From the NCBI GenBank assembly GCA_027257055.1, contig JAPVLO010000083.1, positions 6,246,001 to 6,310,000 of the forward strand: DNA of 64,000 bases, in the 5' to 3' direction. Each line of letters opens with the position of its first letter. The first letter of the stretch is position 1. Shown here in pieces: positions 24,640 through 37,313 of this stretch. Below the pieces are notes generated by a model. It was not told where the DNA came from. It made no database searches and saw only the letters and a program-made list of their open reading frames with translations. The DNA is from Cephalopachus bancanus (Eukaryota > Chordata > Mammalia > Primates > Tarsiidae). Both the position numbers and the translations under genes were made by a program.

Positions 24640-27600
24640 ACTGTTCTTGTTGTATTGTGATTAATGTTCAGGATGCGCTTATAAGTGAGAACATGTGGTA
24701 TTCAGTTCGGTCTTTCTGTGGTAGATCACTGAGTATGAGAGACTCTAAATCCATTCAAGTTGCTGTGAAGTTCATAACTTTGTCCTGCTTTATGACTGCA
24801 TAATATTCCACTGTGTACATATACCACATTTTTTTTTTATCCAGTTCACCTTGATGGGCAGCACAGTTGGTTCCATGTTTTTGCTATTGTGAATACTGCT
24901 GTGATAAACATGTGTGTGCAGATATCTGTTTTTAAGAATGATTTGAGTACCCCTGGGTATACAAATTTCCAGAAGGGAGATTGCTGGATCATATGAAAAG
25001 TAAATTTCTAGACCTTTGAAAAATCACCACACTATTTTCCGTATAAGTTGTACTAGTTTGCTTCCCACCAACAGTGTAGAAATATTCCCTTTTCTCTGCA
25101 TCCTCACCAGAATTTGTTGTTTTTGGCTTTATTAATGATGGCCGTTCTTACTGGAGTTAGATGATCTCTCAACATGGTTTTGATGTGCATTTCTCAGATG
25201 ATTAGTGAGGCTGAGCATTTTTTCATGTATCTGTTGGCTGTTCATCTGTTTTGAGAAGTGTCTATTCATGTCTTTTGCTCACTTTTTAATAGAGGTTTGT
25301 TTTTTTTTTCTTTTTGGTTTGTTTCCTGTAGATTCTAGAATTAGGTCTCTGTCACATATACAGTTAGCAAATTTTTTTCCTCATTCCATGGGTTGTCGCC
25401 TCACTCTCTTTATAGTTTCTTTTCCTTTGCAAAAGCTTTTTATTTTGTGATGTCTATCTAACCTCTTGCGGCATACAATACTGGAGTTATGATCAAGAAT
25501 CAGTTACCTATTTCAGTGTGAATAAAGATGCCTTTTGCATTTTCTAATATTTTAATAGTTTGAATTTTTACATTACGGTCTTTGATACCTTTAGAGTTGA
25601 TTTTTGTGTATGGTGATAAGAAGTTTAATTCTTCTGCATGTGGTTATCCAGTTTTCCCAGCACCATTTATTGAATAGATTCTCCTCTTCCCAGTACTGGT
25701 TGCTGGTGACTTTGTTGAAGATGAGTTGGTTGAGCAATTGAGATTTTGTTTCTGAAATCTCTATCCTGTTCCATTCGTCTATTTGCCTGTTCTTGTACCA
25801 ATATCAGGTTTTTTGGTTACTGTAGACTTATAATAAAGTTTAAGGTCTGAAAGTGTGATACCTCCTCCTTTGTTTCTTTTGTTGATGATTGTTTTGATTG
25901 TTTGTGGTCTTTTTTCTTCCATATGAATTTCTGTATTGTCATTTCCAGATCCAAGAAGAATGATGTTGGTAATTTGATGGGTATTGCATTGAATCTGATC
26001 TGTAGATTGCCTTGGGTAGAATGGCCGTCTTAATATGATTCTTCCAAATCATAAGCATGGAATATTTTTTCATTTGTTTGTGTCTTCTTTGATTTATTTA
26101 AGCATTGTTTTATATTTTTTGTTGTAAAGATCTTTCACTTCTCTGGTTAGGAAGATGCCAAGGTTTTATTTTATTTTTTTCCTATGTGTGTGTGGGGCTG
26201 CTGATAATGGGATTTTTCTTTTTATTAATCTCTTTGCCGGTTTGTTGTTGGTGCATAAAAATGTGACAGTCTTTTTCACATAGATTTTGTTCTCTGAGTC
26301 TTTGCCAAAGTCATTTATCAGTGCAAGGAGGTTTTTGACAGATTCTCTTGGGTTTTCAAGGTATAGGATCATATCATCTGCAAAGAGGGATAACTTAACT
26401 TTCTCTTTTCCTATTTGGATATCCCTGATTTTCTTATTTTTACTGATAGCTCTAGCTAGGACTTCCAATACTATATTGAACAGGATAGGTAAGAGTGGGC
26501 TCCTTGTCCTTGTTTTTAGGGGAAATTCTTCCAACTTCTGTCTGTTTAGCATATATTGCCTATGGGTTTACCATAGATGGCTCCATTTTGATAAATGCTC
26601 TTTTGGTGCCTAGATGCTCAAGGGTTTTTATCAAGAAGTGATGTTAGATTTTGTCATAAGCTTTTTCTGCATCTAATGATATAGTTATGTGGTTCTTGGT
26701 TTTAAATCTACTGATTTATTACACTACATTTATGGTCTTGTGGATGTTGAACCAGCTCTGCATCCTGGGAATGAAGTCTGCTTGGTCATGGTGGATGATT
26801 CTTGAAATGTATTGTTGGATCTGATTTTCTAGAAACTTGTTCAGAATGTTTGCATCTATACTCACGAAGGAGATATGCCTGTAGATCTCTTTCCTTGTTG
26901 GATCTTTGTGAAGTTTGGATATCAATGTGATATTCACTTCATAAAATGATTTGGTGAGGATTCCATTTTTTTAAATTGAATTTTGATATGATTGGTATCA
27001 GTTCCTCGTTGTATGTTTTATAGAATTCCACTGGGAAGCTGTCTCTTTTATTTGTAGTAGTTTTCTCATGATGAAGTTGATTTCCTTTGTTGGTCTATTT
27101 AGGATTTTAACTTTTTATTTCAACCTTGGGAGGCTGTGTGATGTCATAAAGTCCTCCAATTCACTAAAGTTTTCTAATATGTTTCTGAACAGACATTCAC
27201 AGTACTATCTATCTGATAATCATCTGAATTTCTTTGGGGTTAGTTGTAACATCCTCTTTTGAATTTCTAAGTGTGTTTATTTGGGCTTTTTCTCTCTTTT
27301 CTCTTAGTAAGTCTGATTAGGGTTCCATCTATCTTGTTTATCCTCAAAAAGTACCAGCTTTTGGTTTTGTTGATTTTTTTCTATGATGCTTTTGTTTTCT
27401 GTGTCCTGTCATTGGAATTTTATTTTGGTGACCTGAATTCTTCTGCTGAATTTAGGGTTTTTGTGATTTTTTTATTTTTCTGCTCTTATAGGTGTGATGT
27501 TAGTCTGTTTATTTGTGATCTTTCTTTTTTATATTCATGTGTAAATCTATAAATTTCCCTCTTATTACTGATTTCATGGCAGCCCAGAGATTCTGGTAAA

Positions 27601-28417
27601 ACGTATCTTTGTTTTCACTTGTTTCCAGGAATATTTTAATTTCTGTCTCAATTTCTGTGTTGATCCAGGAATCATTCAGTATCCATGTCTTTGTGTGTTT
27701 TGAGGAGGTCTTCTTGGTTGTGATATTTATTTTTATTGCATTAAGATCTGAGAAGATGCATGGTAATATTTCCGTCTTATGAAATTTGTTTCTGCTTGAT
27801 TTATGGTCGAGATTGTTGTCAATCTTGGAATGTTCCATGTTGTGATGAGTAGAATGTATATTCCATGGTTGTTGAGTAGAGTGTTCTATAGGTATCTACT
27901 AAGTCCACTAGGTCAAGGATCGAGTTGAGGTTCTAGAACTCTTTTGCTTTTTTGCCTCGATGATCTGTCAAGTGTTGCTTGTGGGATAGTTAAGTCTCCA
28001 GTTATGATAGTGTTAGAGTCAATATCCTTTTTTAGTTTACATAGTAGTTGCTTTATAAATCCGGGTGCTCCTATTTTGGGTGCATGTATGTTTTACATGA
28101 ATTTTTTGTTGATATATTGAATGCTTTATCATTATGTAGTATCCTTCTGTATTTTTTTTTCATAGCTTCAAGGCTGTTTTGTCTGATATTAAAATCACAA
28201 CTCCTGTCATTTTTTTGTTTTCATTTGCCTGAAAGTTCATTTTCCATCCTCTAACTTTGAGTCTGTTGGTGTACTTCATAGCAAGATGTTTCCTGGAGGT
28301 AGGATATTGTTGAGTCATGTTTTTTATCCAGTTTGCTGTTCTATGTCTTTTCAGTGGTGCATTTAGTCCATTCATGTTCTGGCTGATTACTGAAATGTGA
28401 GAGTCTATCCCCGTCAT
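24640..28417 (-). pseudogene. L1 ORF2 (endonuclease/reverse transcriptase), broken, in L1-A
   Basis: ORF2 proteins are about 1,270 residues, with an AP-type endonuclease, reverse transcriptase and a Cys-rich C-terminus. The start at 28417 gives MTGIDSHISVISQNMNGLNA, the expected N-terminus. The endonuclease motif around 27750 reads FSDLNAIK: the catalytic His of SDHN is Leu. At 26166-26552 the RT catalytic box is intact ([12 protein letters not shown]). Fragments at 26719-26937 ([17 protein letters not shown]) and elsewhere continue the match. Multiple stops and frameshifts make it non-functional. Confidence 0.9.
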
Positions 28418-28859
28418 ATGGCTTTTATATTGCTATCTTGTTTACTTTTAACTTTTGCTTTAAAACAAGTGTGCATTTCAATTTAGTGGTGCCTTGTGTG
28501 CTCTTTTTACCCTATGTTTACTTGGTTATGGTCATTCTTTTTTTTCATCTGTGCCTAATACTTCTTAAGTGTCTCATATAGATCTGGTCTGGAAGCAGCA
28601 TAAACTCTTAGGAATTGGATGTCTAGGAAGAATTTTAATTTTCATCACTGATGAAACTTAGGTTAACTGCTTATGAAATTCTTGGTTGGAATAGTTTGAG
28701 AACTTTACAAATTGGACTCAAGTCTCTTCTAGCCTGTAGTGTCTCTGCAGTCAAGTCTAATGCTATGCTGACTGGTCTTCCCCAGTAGGTAGTTTGACCT
28801 TTCCTGCTACTTTAGAATATTTTTCTTTATACTGACTTTGTGTAAGCAAATTACTATGT

Positions 28860-29350
28860 GTCTTGGGTTGGTCTTCTCATCTGATACTTTATGGGAGTTA
28901 TCTGAATCTCTTGTATTGGATGTTTGTGTTGCTTGTGAGTTGGGGAAAGTTTTCTTGGATAACTTCATGGAATGCTGATCCCAAGGTATTGCTCATTTCC
29001 CTTTCTGCTTCAGGTATACCAATCAGGTATAAGTTTGGTCTCTTGATGTAATCACACATCTCTTGGAGGCTTTGTTCCTTCCTTTTGAATTTTATTTCTA
29101 TGTTTTTAACAGATTGAATTATTTTCATATTTTAGTCTTCAACTTCTGAGCTTCTTTCCTCTTTTCAGTTGATTCTGGTTTCCATGCTTGCCAGTTTGTT
29201 GTTTATTTCTTGGACAGAGTTCTTTATAGCCCAGATCTGTGTTACAAGTTCCTTCAATGTCATGTCTTGCCTTTTTTGTGTTTTGTTCACTCTATAAATC
29301 GATTTCCTGATCTCTGTTGTTTTATGGAGCCAATTATGAATGATCTCCAT
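28860..29350 (-). pseudogene. L1 ORF1 (RNA-binding protein), broken, in L1-A
   Basis: ORF1p is the trimeric coiled-coil RNA chaperone of the L1 RNP. The minus frame 29165-29350 is coiled-coil-like (LKELVTQIWAIKNSVQEIN). The frame 28898-29128 carries the conserved RRM entry motif NLYLIGIPEAE and IQENFPQL. The two parts are in separate frames, and the C-terminal domain is degraded. Confidence 0.85.
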
Positions 29351-29584
29351 GGTTTGGACCCTGAGGCCTGCCTTTCAGGTGTTTTCTCTTTGGAACTCTA
29401 AAGGTAACTTGTGATCTTCCACTGATTTTTCCTCATTTGTGACAAATCACCTTCCTTTTTCCTTTAATTCTGTTAGTGACAGAAGAGAAAGATTTCACCT
29501 CTGTTGTTTGCTTAGCCACATATTCTTCTTTAATCAGGCCTCCAAATTTGTTCTATTCTGAAACAGGGCTTGGGGTGGGGGAGT

Positions 29585-29806
29585 GTCTTGTCTTTTTGCA
29601 GTTTTGAGATTTTAATAAGGTGTAATTGGAGGAGCTATGATACAGAAGCTACCTGCAAACCACAGTGTTTACTGACTGGGGTGTGGGTCCCCCTGGGAAC
29701 TACTCTCCACACCTCACAATATGTTCATGTGATGGGAACATATATAAACCCCCTGAATCTTATAATAACATAGATGGAAGGAAAAGGACAGATAAACAGA
29801 CAAAGG
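29585..29806. repeat. 5' UTR duplicated block, copy 1
   Basis: Starts GTCTTGTCTTTTTG, contains AAGCTACCTGCAAACCACAG and 'GATGGGAACATATATAAAC', and ends near GACAAAGGA. It matches 30731-30952 in direct orientation at about 90% by eye, with an offset of 1,146 bases. Confidence 0.85.
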
Positions 29807-30730
29807 AAAGTAAAAGAAGAGAAAGAGAAAGAAGAAGAAAAGGAGAAACATACAAGCCAAAGTAATAATAATAATAATAGCTAAACTAAACTCAAAACAA
29901 AAGTACACTACTTCTCATATATACACACACAGAAAAAGAAGAAGCATAAACAAAACAAAACACTCACAAACACAAAGCTACAGAGAGAACAAGCAAACGA
30001 ACAAAAATTTGTGAACCTCGATCTTCCTCTTGTGCCAGTTCCTGAAATTTCAAGTTTCTTTTTGCTGGGGTGTCCCAAGCACCACCACTCTTGCATCAGG
30101 ACAGAAGGAGGGCCTCTGACCTTTAGACTCACCCCATCCTTTCCATGCAGGCAGGCAGGAGGTTTCCTAACAACTCCACCTGTGTTCAGCCCTCTCTGTG
30201 CACACTGATCAGGCTGCTCTCACTGTGTGTCAGACACCTCACAGACTGCTAGAACAAAGGAGTTGGATCTAGTCAACACTCACTATTACCTTTTGCATCT
30301 GGATCATCCTCCTCCAATTGTACTCATTGTCTTGCAAATGGTTCATTGTGGTGGATGGGGCCACTGGGACTCTGCACCAGCTCTATCCCTCCAAGGATTA
30401 TGCACCTGGGGCATCCTCTTTGGATTAATGATGATTAGCCTTAGAGGAGTATGGAATTTACCCTTCCGTCTCAGGACACAGATCTGCTGCTCAATGATGG
30501 GCAGGCAGGAGCACATCTCTGCCCAGGTTCCAGGACAAAGGCAAGGGCAGCGCTCCTGCATCTACTCTGCTGATGGAACTCAGCCACTGATTCCCTACCT
30601 CACTTTCTCTACGGTCCTGCTGCCTGTGTCTGACCCCATGCCAAAGGTAGTGGTGGGTGCCTGGCACTGAGCAGAGGCTAATTCCCATAGTTTTTTCCCA
30701 AGGAGGACACCGAAAATGACGCTTGTTCCT

Positions 30731-30952
30731 GTCTTGTCTTTTTGTGGTTTTGAGATTTTAATAAGGTGTAATGGGAGGAGCTATGATTCAGAAGCTACCT
30801 GCAAACCACAGTGCTTACTGACTGGGGTGTGGGCCCCCCCCGGACCTACTCTCCACACCTCCCAATATGTCCATGTGATGGGAACATATATAAACTCCCT
30901 GAATCTAATAATAATACAGATGAAAGGAAAAGGACAGATAAAGAGACAAAGG
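30731..30952. repeat. 5' UTR duplicated block, copy 2
   Basis: Second copy of the block at 29585-29806, same orientation. It lies at the very 5' end of L1-A, and the purine-rich tract that follows copy 1 is cut short here, so this is probably a truncated second unit. Confidence 0.85.
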
Positions 30953-31046
30953 AGAGAGGAAGACCCAACTTGTTTGATTTTCTACCATTCTCTCTGCAAC
31001 TTTTCCAGGGCATTTGCTGTTAATGTGAATTATCACTTCTTTTAAA

Positions 31047-31225
31047 ATTGTGGCAAAATATACATACAGTACCATACATTTACCATACTAACTGTTTTAA
31101 GTGTATGGTTCTATGGCATTAAATACACATTATTGTGCAGTCCTCACCACCATCCATCTTCAGAACATTTTTCATCTTCACCAACTGAAAATCCTTATAC
31201 CCATCAAACACTTAACTCCTCATTC
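31047..31225 (-). mobile_element. old L1M 3' UTR fragment, antisense
   Basis: Matches the remembered reverse complement of L1M 3' UTRs: ATTGTGGCAAAATATACATA, 'TTTACCATACTAACTG', 'TTCTATGGCATTAAATACAC', 'CACCACCATCCATCTTCAGA' and 'TCATCTTCACCAACTGAAAA'. Noncoding. Confidence 0.75.
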
Positions 31226-31481
31226 TCCCCTTCAATTATTTTTTTAAAAGTGTTTTTTTGAGAACCAACTTTTGGATATCTTTTTAGAAATTCATAGGTA
31301 GACTTATTCAATACAGTCACATTATCTTATAGTGCTGGCACAAATCGAGTTAAATTATCTGTAAGAAGTAATGTTAGAATACAGATTATATTTCTTCTAC
31401 CAATATAAAGGTAATATATTTACATATATTACACACATACATATATACATTTTATTACACACATATGTAACACATTAAAAT

Positions 31482-31722
31482 GCACTTTGGGAGGCCGAAG
31501 TGAGAGGTTCGAGACCAGCCTGGGCAACTTGGTGAGATCTCAACTCTACATTAAATCAGAAAATCAACCGGGTGTGGTGGCGCATGCCTGTGGCTCCAGC
31601 TACTTGGAAAGTTGAGGCAGAAGGATCACCTAAGCACAGCTGGTTGAGGTTGCAGGAGCCATGAGCATACCACCACATTCCAGTCTGGGTGGCAGAGCGA
31701 GAATACTACTACTAAAAAAAAG
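31482..31722 (+). mobile_element. Alu, 5'-truncated and diverged
   Basis: Begins inside the left arm (GCACTTTGGGAGGCCGAAG) and continues through the linker 'CATTAAATCAGAAAATCAAC', the right arm and an impure tail (ACTACTACTAAAAAAAA). It has more substitutions than the other copies and lacks part of the left arm, so it is probably an older subfamily. Confidence 0.85.
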
Positions 31723-33344
31723 ATATTTACATTAGTATTTCCTTTTTACAATAATAAAACTTTTTATGATAAACTTCTTGACCAATAAATAACACCTGGG
31801 TTGATTTAACATTGGAAATAATGTTCTTTTAGATTTTTTTAAAAATTCAAAAGTTATTCTTAGATGTTCTTTTATAACTTTTTGTTTTTATAAATGTCAC
31901 ACATTTATTTTAATGCATATGAATTTAGGGTTTGCTTTTAGTGTTCTGTCTCTTGAACTAACATTTATACTTTTGGTATTTTATTAAAATGACATAATTG
32001 GTCGGAGTTTATAAGCATGTGAATAATTTATTTCTGCAATTTCTTCATTCTGATATTTAATTACTGAGTAAATATGAATTGTAACTGGGAGCTTTCATAT
32101 TCTGTTCTTTTATTAATTGAAAATCATTTTAAAATATTGTATTGCCTATTTTTTGCCTTTTATTCAAATTATGTTATTCAAATACAGATTCATATTTTTT
32201 AATGTGCAGGCCCTACAATATATATAATTGCAGATATTATGGTGTTAAGCTAATATTATATATTTTTATTTAACAGTAGTGTCCATTTCATGAAAAAATA
32301 TCCACCCACATATTTGCAAACTCCATATATATCAGTAAAATATAAGCTTTTAATTTTTTGAAAAATTTCTGTACTTGGTACATACTAAAATGCTTCTAAA
32401 AAATAAAGAGAGTTCACAAAGAACAAAAACAGACAAAAATCCTGATAGTATATCTTCTCATAGATCTTCACCAAAAGCTAATCAAAACATTTTTCTAATA
32501 TAAACAGATGGTACTTGTATTGCATAAAAATAGTAATATTTCTTCCTAAATTCATATACCATAGTTTATAATAGTATATAGAGAACTTAACTAGGAATTC
32601 TTGATTAATAAAAAATATGCAGTACTTAATAAAGAACAAAGAGAAACGTGCATCAACACTGAAAGTGGCTAGTTTGCATGTTTTATAATGAATTCTTTCT
32701 ATAGACAGACAATTCAAAACTTCTCTGGAACTTAAGGAACAGGAGTAACAATTAAGTTGACTTAACTTCTCAGTATCTTATCAACAACTCATAAAATGCT
32801 ACCAACTCAATTCTTCTATCTATTCATTGTCCAGTTCTTTTCAGATTTAACATTGGTAGAAACAGAAATAATATCTGTTATTCTTATCTTTACAATATGT
32901 AAGAGCATCATTTAAAAATCTATATTTGTTGGATACCTATCAGAAAACCATTTTGTGTAGCTCTAGGGCTGTCCTTTTTATTCTTTGCCAAAAAAAAAAA
33001 AATCTTTATTCAAAGTAATCTGATACTTTGTTGGAGTTTGAGTCCAAGAGAATTTTGGATCCTCAATCTATTATGCGATTTATCCTTAGCAATTAAAATT
33101 AGAGAAGTCACATTTCTGTGTTATTGGGCTTTTAGATAGATCAAACTTATTTTGACTTTAATTGTGACCATTTAATCAACTTGCAGTTTTAATATACTTA
33201 TTAACTCCTTCTCTTTACTTTTTGCTTTTTTCCTAGGCCTTAATTCCTTTTAAAGATAAAATATGTCTATGTAAGCAATTTATTTTTATGTCAAGTGCAT
33301 TTTAGCATTAATTATTATACATAAGTTATAATATTTTGATAACC
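31723..33344. other. unassigned AT-rich sequence
   Basis: About 1.6 kb of AT-rich DNA. It contains an A13 run near 32990-33002. No gene or repeat family recognised; the 79-codon minus frame at 32478-32717 is low-complexity in style. Confidence 0.4.
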
Positions 33345-34640
33345 TTTTTTATTTTGAGATAATTGCAGATACATTCCAATGTAAGAAATAATACACGGTT
33401 CCCAAGTATCCTTTGTCCAGGTTCTCTAGTTGTAACATCTTGTAAAACTATACTACAACATCACACAAAGGATTTTGATATTTGTATAATACAGATACAG
33501 AACATCTCTGTCACACAAGAATTCCTTTTGTTTCCTTTAATCCCACCCCCTCATCCTTTCTCATCCTTAACCCTGACAACCACTAATCAATTCTTAATCT
33601 TTATTTTTTTATTATTTTGAGAATACTATAAAATTGAATCTTTTTAAAAGTAATTTTTTTTGAAATAGAGTCTTTGCTCTGTTACCTAGGCAGGAGTGTG
33701 ATCATAGCTCATCGTGTCTTCTACCTCAAGGACTCCAGCAATCCTCTCACCTCAGCCACCCAAGTACTTCGAACTTGGGTGTGTGACACTTTGCCTATTT
33801 TATTTTTATTTTTTTGTAGAGACAGGGTCTCATTCTGTTGTTCATGCTAGTCTCAGACTCCTGAGTTCAGTCAATTCTCCCACCTCATTCTCCCAAAGTG
33901 CTAGACTTACAGGCATGAGACATCACACCCAGCTGATGTTATTGCTGAATATCATTTCATGACATTAATGTGCCACACTTCGTTTAGCCAATCAATGACA
34001 TCCGGGTTCCATCTAGTTTTTGACTACAACGATTATAACTGCCATAAATATACATGCACAAGTTTTAACATCAATATAATTTTTAAATTTATTTTGGGTA
34101 AATTTTCAGTAGGAAAATTGTGTTTCATTTTAAAGAAATTTCCAAACTGTTTTACATAGTGCACGCAATATTTTGCATTCATAGAGCAAAATATGAGTGA
34201 TCCAGTTTCTCTGCATCTTCTTTGGTATTTGGAATTGTCAGATTTTTGCTATAATTTTAGCCATTTTAACAGGTTTGTAGTAAAATCTTACTGTGGTTTA
34301 AATGTACTTTTTCCCAGTGGCTACTTACGTTGAACATTTTCAATGCATTTATCTTTAATCAATATATTCTGTTTGGTGAAATTTGTTGTTTATTTTGCAT
34401 TATTTATAACTGGATAATTTGGGTTTTAGATTGTTGAATTTGTACCCTTCTTTATACATTCTCAATGCAAGCCCTTCATCAGATACATGGCTTGCTAATA
34501 TTTTTCCTCATCTGTAGCTTGTGTTGTCATTCTCTTATCATGTCTTTTTGTAGACCAAAATGTTGGTCATGCTTTGGATGTCAGTTCTAAAGATTATTTG
34601 CCTATTTGTAGATCTTCATTAAAAAATTTTTTTTCCCAAA
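33345..34640 (-). mobile_element. old L1M, 3' part, antisense, split by an Alu
   Basis: 33345-33652 follows the reverse complement of an L1M 3' UTR (TTTTGAGATAATTGCAGATA, 'GTAAGAAATAATACACGG', 'CATCTTGTAAAACTATACTA', 'CCTGACAACCACTAATCAAT'). After the Alu, 33936-34640 continues into the 3' part of ORF2 ('ATTTCCAAACTGTTTTACAT', 'CATCAGATACATGGCTTGC'). The probable continuation further 5' in the element lies at 37736-38290, beyond a younger inserted L1. No open coding frame remains. Confidence 0.75.
33653..33935 (-). mobile_element. Alu, old (AluJ-like), antisense
   Basis: Antisense dimer: a T-run then GAAATAGAGTCTTTGCTCTG, linker 'TTTTTTTGTAGAGACAGGG', left arm end 'GGCATGAGACATCACACC'. Its sequence is closer to the general AluJ pattern than the other copies and is more diverged. 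It interrupts the old L1M. Confidence 0.85.
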
Positions 34641-35570
34641 ATTTAGCTTTGAGTTCTACATTTAAGTTATTAATCATTTTGAATAAATACATAATAGTTG
34701 TACATATTTGGCAGTACACATGATATTTAATACATAAATAGAATGCACAATGATCAAGTCAGGGTGATTGAAATAATCATATTTTTAATTTATGTTGGGA
34801 AAATTCCAATTGTTCTTTTGTTGCAATTTTGAACTGTACAAAAAATGATTGTTAACTATAGTCATCCTATTGTGCCATGAACACTGGATCTTATTCCTTC
34901 TATCAAACTGTGCCTTTAAATCCATTAACAAATCTCTCTTTATTTGCTCATTCACCCAACTTTGCCCAGATTCCGGTAACCACCAATCAACTCTCTTCCT
35001 TCATTAGATCAACATTTAAAATTTTTCATGTGACGAGAACATGTAGTTTTTTGTTTGTTTGTTTTTTCCTATGCCTGGTTTATTTCTTTTAACAAAATTA
35101 CCTCCAGTTACTTCCATTTTAATGCAAATGACAAGATTTAATTTTTTATGGTTGAAAACTATTCTGTTGTATATATGTACTACATTTTTTTATCCAGTCA
35201 TCCGTTAATGGACACTGAAGCTGATCCCATATCTCAATTACTGTGAATAGTGCTGCAATAAACATGGGAATGCAGATCATCTTTTCGCTATACTGATTTT
35301 CTTTTTTGAGGGGATATATACCCAGTAGGAGATTGCTGGATTATATGATAGTTCCATTTTTACTTTTTTGAATAAGTTATATACTGTTTTTCATAGTGTC
35401 TGTACTAATTTACATGCTCAGCAACAATGTTAGAACATTCCCCTCTTTGCACCCTCAACAGTATCTGTTATTTTTTATATTTTTAATACAAGTCATATTA
35501 ACTGGGGTGAGATGATATCTCACTGCAGTTTTGATTTGCATTTCCCAGATGATTAGCAATGTTAAACTTT

Positions 35571-35607
<37 letters not shown>
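35571..35607. repeat. (GT)n microsatellite
   Basis: An almost pure GT run, with one TTT interruption, inside the L1MA-like ORF2. It creates the VCVCVCV stretch of the overlapping frame. Confidence 0.95.
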
Positions 35608-35608
<1 letters not shown>

Positions 35609-37019
35609 TGCCAGGTGTCCATTTGTATGTCTTCTTTTGAAAAATGCCTATTCAGATATTTTATCTATTTTTTAGTTAGATTATTTGCTTTTTTTGCTAT
35701 TACATTGCATTCCTTATATAGTATAGTTAACAATCTACTGTGAGATGGATAGATTGTAAATATTATATTCTATTCTGTAGATTCTCATAATTCTCTTTAC
35801 TTTGTCATTATTTTTTCTTTGCTATACAGAATCTCTTTAGTTAATATAATCCCATTTGTCTATTTTTGCTTACATTGCCTGTGCTTTAGAGGTTTTACTC
35901 ATAAAATCTCTGTTCATATTAATGTCATAAATTGTTTCCCCAATGTCTTATTCTAGTAATTTAATAGTTTTATGTCTTGAATTTAGGTTTTTAATCCATT
36001 TTGATTTTATTTTTGTACATGGTAAAGATAAGGCTCTAACTGCATTTATCAGCATATGGTTATCCAGTTTTCTTGCACCGTTTATGAAAGAGACTGACCT
36101 TTTCTCAATGTATGCTCTTGGTGCCTTTATCAGAAAAGAGTTATTTGCAATGTGTGGATTTATTTCTGGGTCCTCTATTCACTTCCATTGGTCAGTCTTT
36201 TTTTCATGCCAATACCATGTTGTTTTTATTATGATGACACTGTAGTATATTTTGAAGTCAAGTTATGTGATGCCTTCAGCTCTGTTCTTTTTGTTCAATA
36301 TTGCTTTGGCTATTTGGGGGTCTTCAGTGGTTCCATAAAATATTAGAAATGTTTTTAAATTTCTGTGAAGAATGTAATTAATATTTTGATAGTAATTGCA
36401 TTTAATCTGTAGATCATTTTGATTGCTATTGGTATTTTAATAATATTATTTATTTCAACCCATGAACATGAGTTAACTCTTCATTTGTGTTCTCAATTTT
36501 ATTCATCACTGTTTTAAACTTTTTCTTATAGACAACTTTCATATTTTTGGTTAATTTTAATCCTAGGCATTTTATATTTTTATAGCTATTGTAAATGGGA
36601 TTATTTTCATGTTTTTTAAAGTGATTTTCTGTTGACATATGATATTTGTATGTTGATTTTTTTATCCTGAAACTTAACTAAATTTGTTTTTCCATTTTAA
36701 TAGTTTTTTTGGTGGAGTCTTTATATTTTTCTAAATACAATATTATCTCATCAGTGAGTAAGAATAATCTGACTTTCCAATTTGTATGCCCTTTCTTTCT
36801 CTTGCCTAATTGTATTGGCAAGGGCTTTCAATGCTATGCTGAATAAAGGTGATGAAACCTTGGTTTTGCTAAGGTGGTGCATCACATTTATTGGTTTGCA
36901 TGTTTTGAGCCATCCTTGCATTTCCATAATGAATTCTACTTGATCACTGCAATTATCTTTTTGATGCGTTGTTGTATTTGATTTGCTAATACTGTGTTAG
37001 AATGTTTGCACCTATGTTT

Positions 37020-37313
37020 TTTTTTTTTTTTTTTTTTTGAGTTGGAGTCTCACTCTGTTGCCCAGACTGGAGTGCAGTGGCCGCTCCCGGACACCACAAC
37101 CTCGACCTGCTGGGCTCCGGCGATCCTTCCGCCTCAGCCTTCCAAGTAACCGGAATTACAGGCATGCGCTACCATGCCCGGCTGATTTTTTGATTTATTG
37201 TAGAGATGAGGTCTCGCTGCCCAGGCGGGTCTCGAACCCACGGGCTCAGGCAATCCACTCACCTCAGCCTCCCAAAGGCGCGGGATTACAGGCTGAGCCA
37301 CCGAGCCCGGCTC
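37020..37313 (-). mobile_element. Alu, full-length dimer, antisense
   Basis: The T19-class tail is followed by 'GAGTTGGAGTCTCACTCTGT', the right arm, linker and left arm ending 'GCCACCGAGCCCGGC'. The target duplication TGCACCTATGTTT lies at 37007-37019 and 37314-37326. Part of the right arm before 'CACCACAACCTCGACC' is slightly shortened. It is close to the local consensus, so it is one of the younger insertions. The 120-codon frame across it is an Alu artefact. Confidence 0.94.

Larger units (their letters stand above)
24474..30965 (-). mobile_element. L1 LINE, near full-length, antisense (L1-A)
   Basis: Reading on the minus strand from 30965 down: a long 5' UTR (to about 29420), ORF1 (about 29350-28860), ORF2 (28417-24640) and a 3' UTR with an A-rich tail near 24474-24500. 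The length of about 6.5 kb and the presence of all parts indicate a nearly complete insertion. Imperfect repeats CAACTTATTTATTTA (24459-24473) and CAACTTGTTTGATTT (30966-30980) may be its target duplication. Both ORFs are broken by many stops and frameshifts. The 3' end is shared with the copies at 8563, 40313 and 58135. Confidence 0.9.
29420..30965 (-). promoter_or_regulatory. L1-A 5' UTR (promoter region) with internal duplication
   Basis: This lies upstream of ORF1 on the minus strand and is where L1 carries its internal Pol II promoter. It includes a purine-rich stretch on the plus strand (about 29800-30000; pyrimidine-rich in L1 sense) and a GC-richer part (30020-30700). A block of about 222 bp occurs twice (29585-29806 and 30731-30952). 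Open frames here (for example 30227-30670, 147 codons, plus strand) are antisense to the element and have no recognised family. Promoter activity is inferred from position only. Confidence 0.65.

Noticed and set aside
27271..27552. Hydrophobic 93-codon frame resembling a membrane protein
   Set aside because: Antisense of L1-A ORF2; A-rich L1 coding sequence gives Phe/Leu-rich frames on the opposite strand, as also at 25205-25450 and 60010-60339.
30227..30670. 147-codon open frame, the longest in the window
   Set aside because: It lies antisense inside the GC-richer 5' UTR of L1-A and its product shows no recognised domain; the length is explained by composition.
24474..30965. L1-A as a retrotransposition-competent element
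   Set aside because: Many stops and frameshifts in ORF1 and ORF2, and the endonuclease His is replaced.
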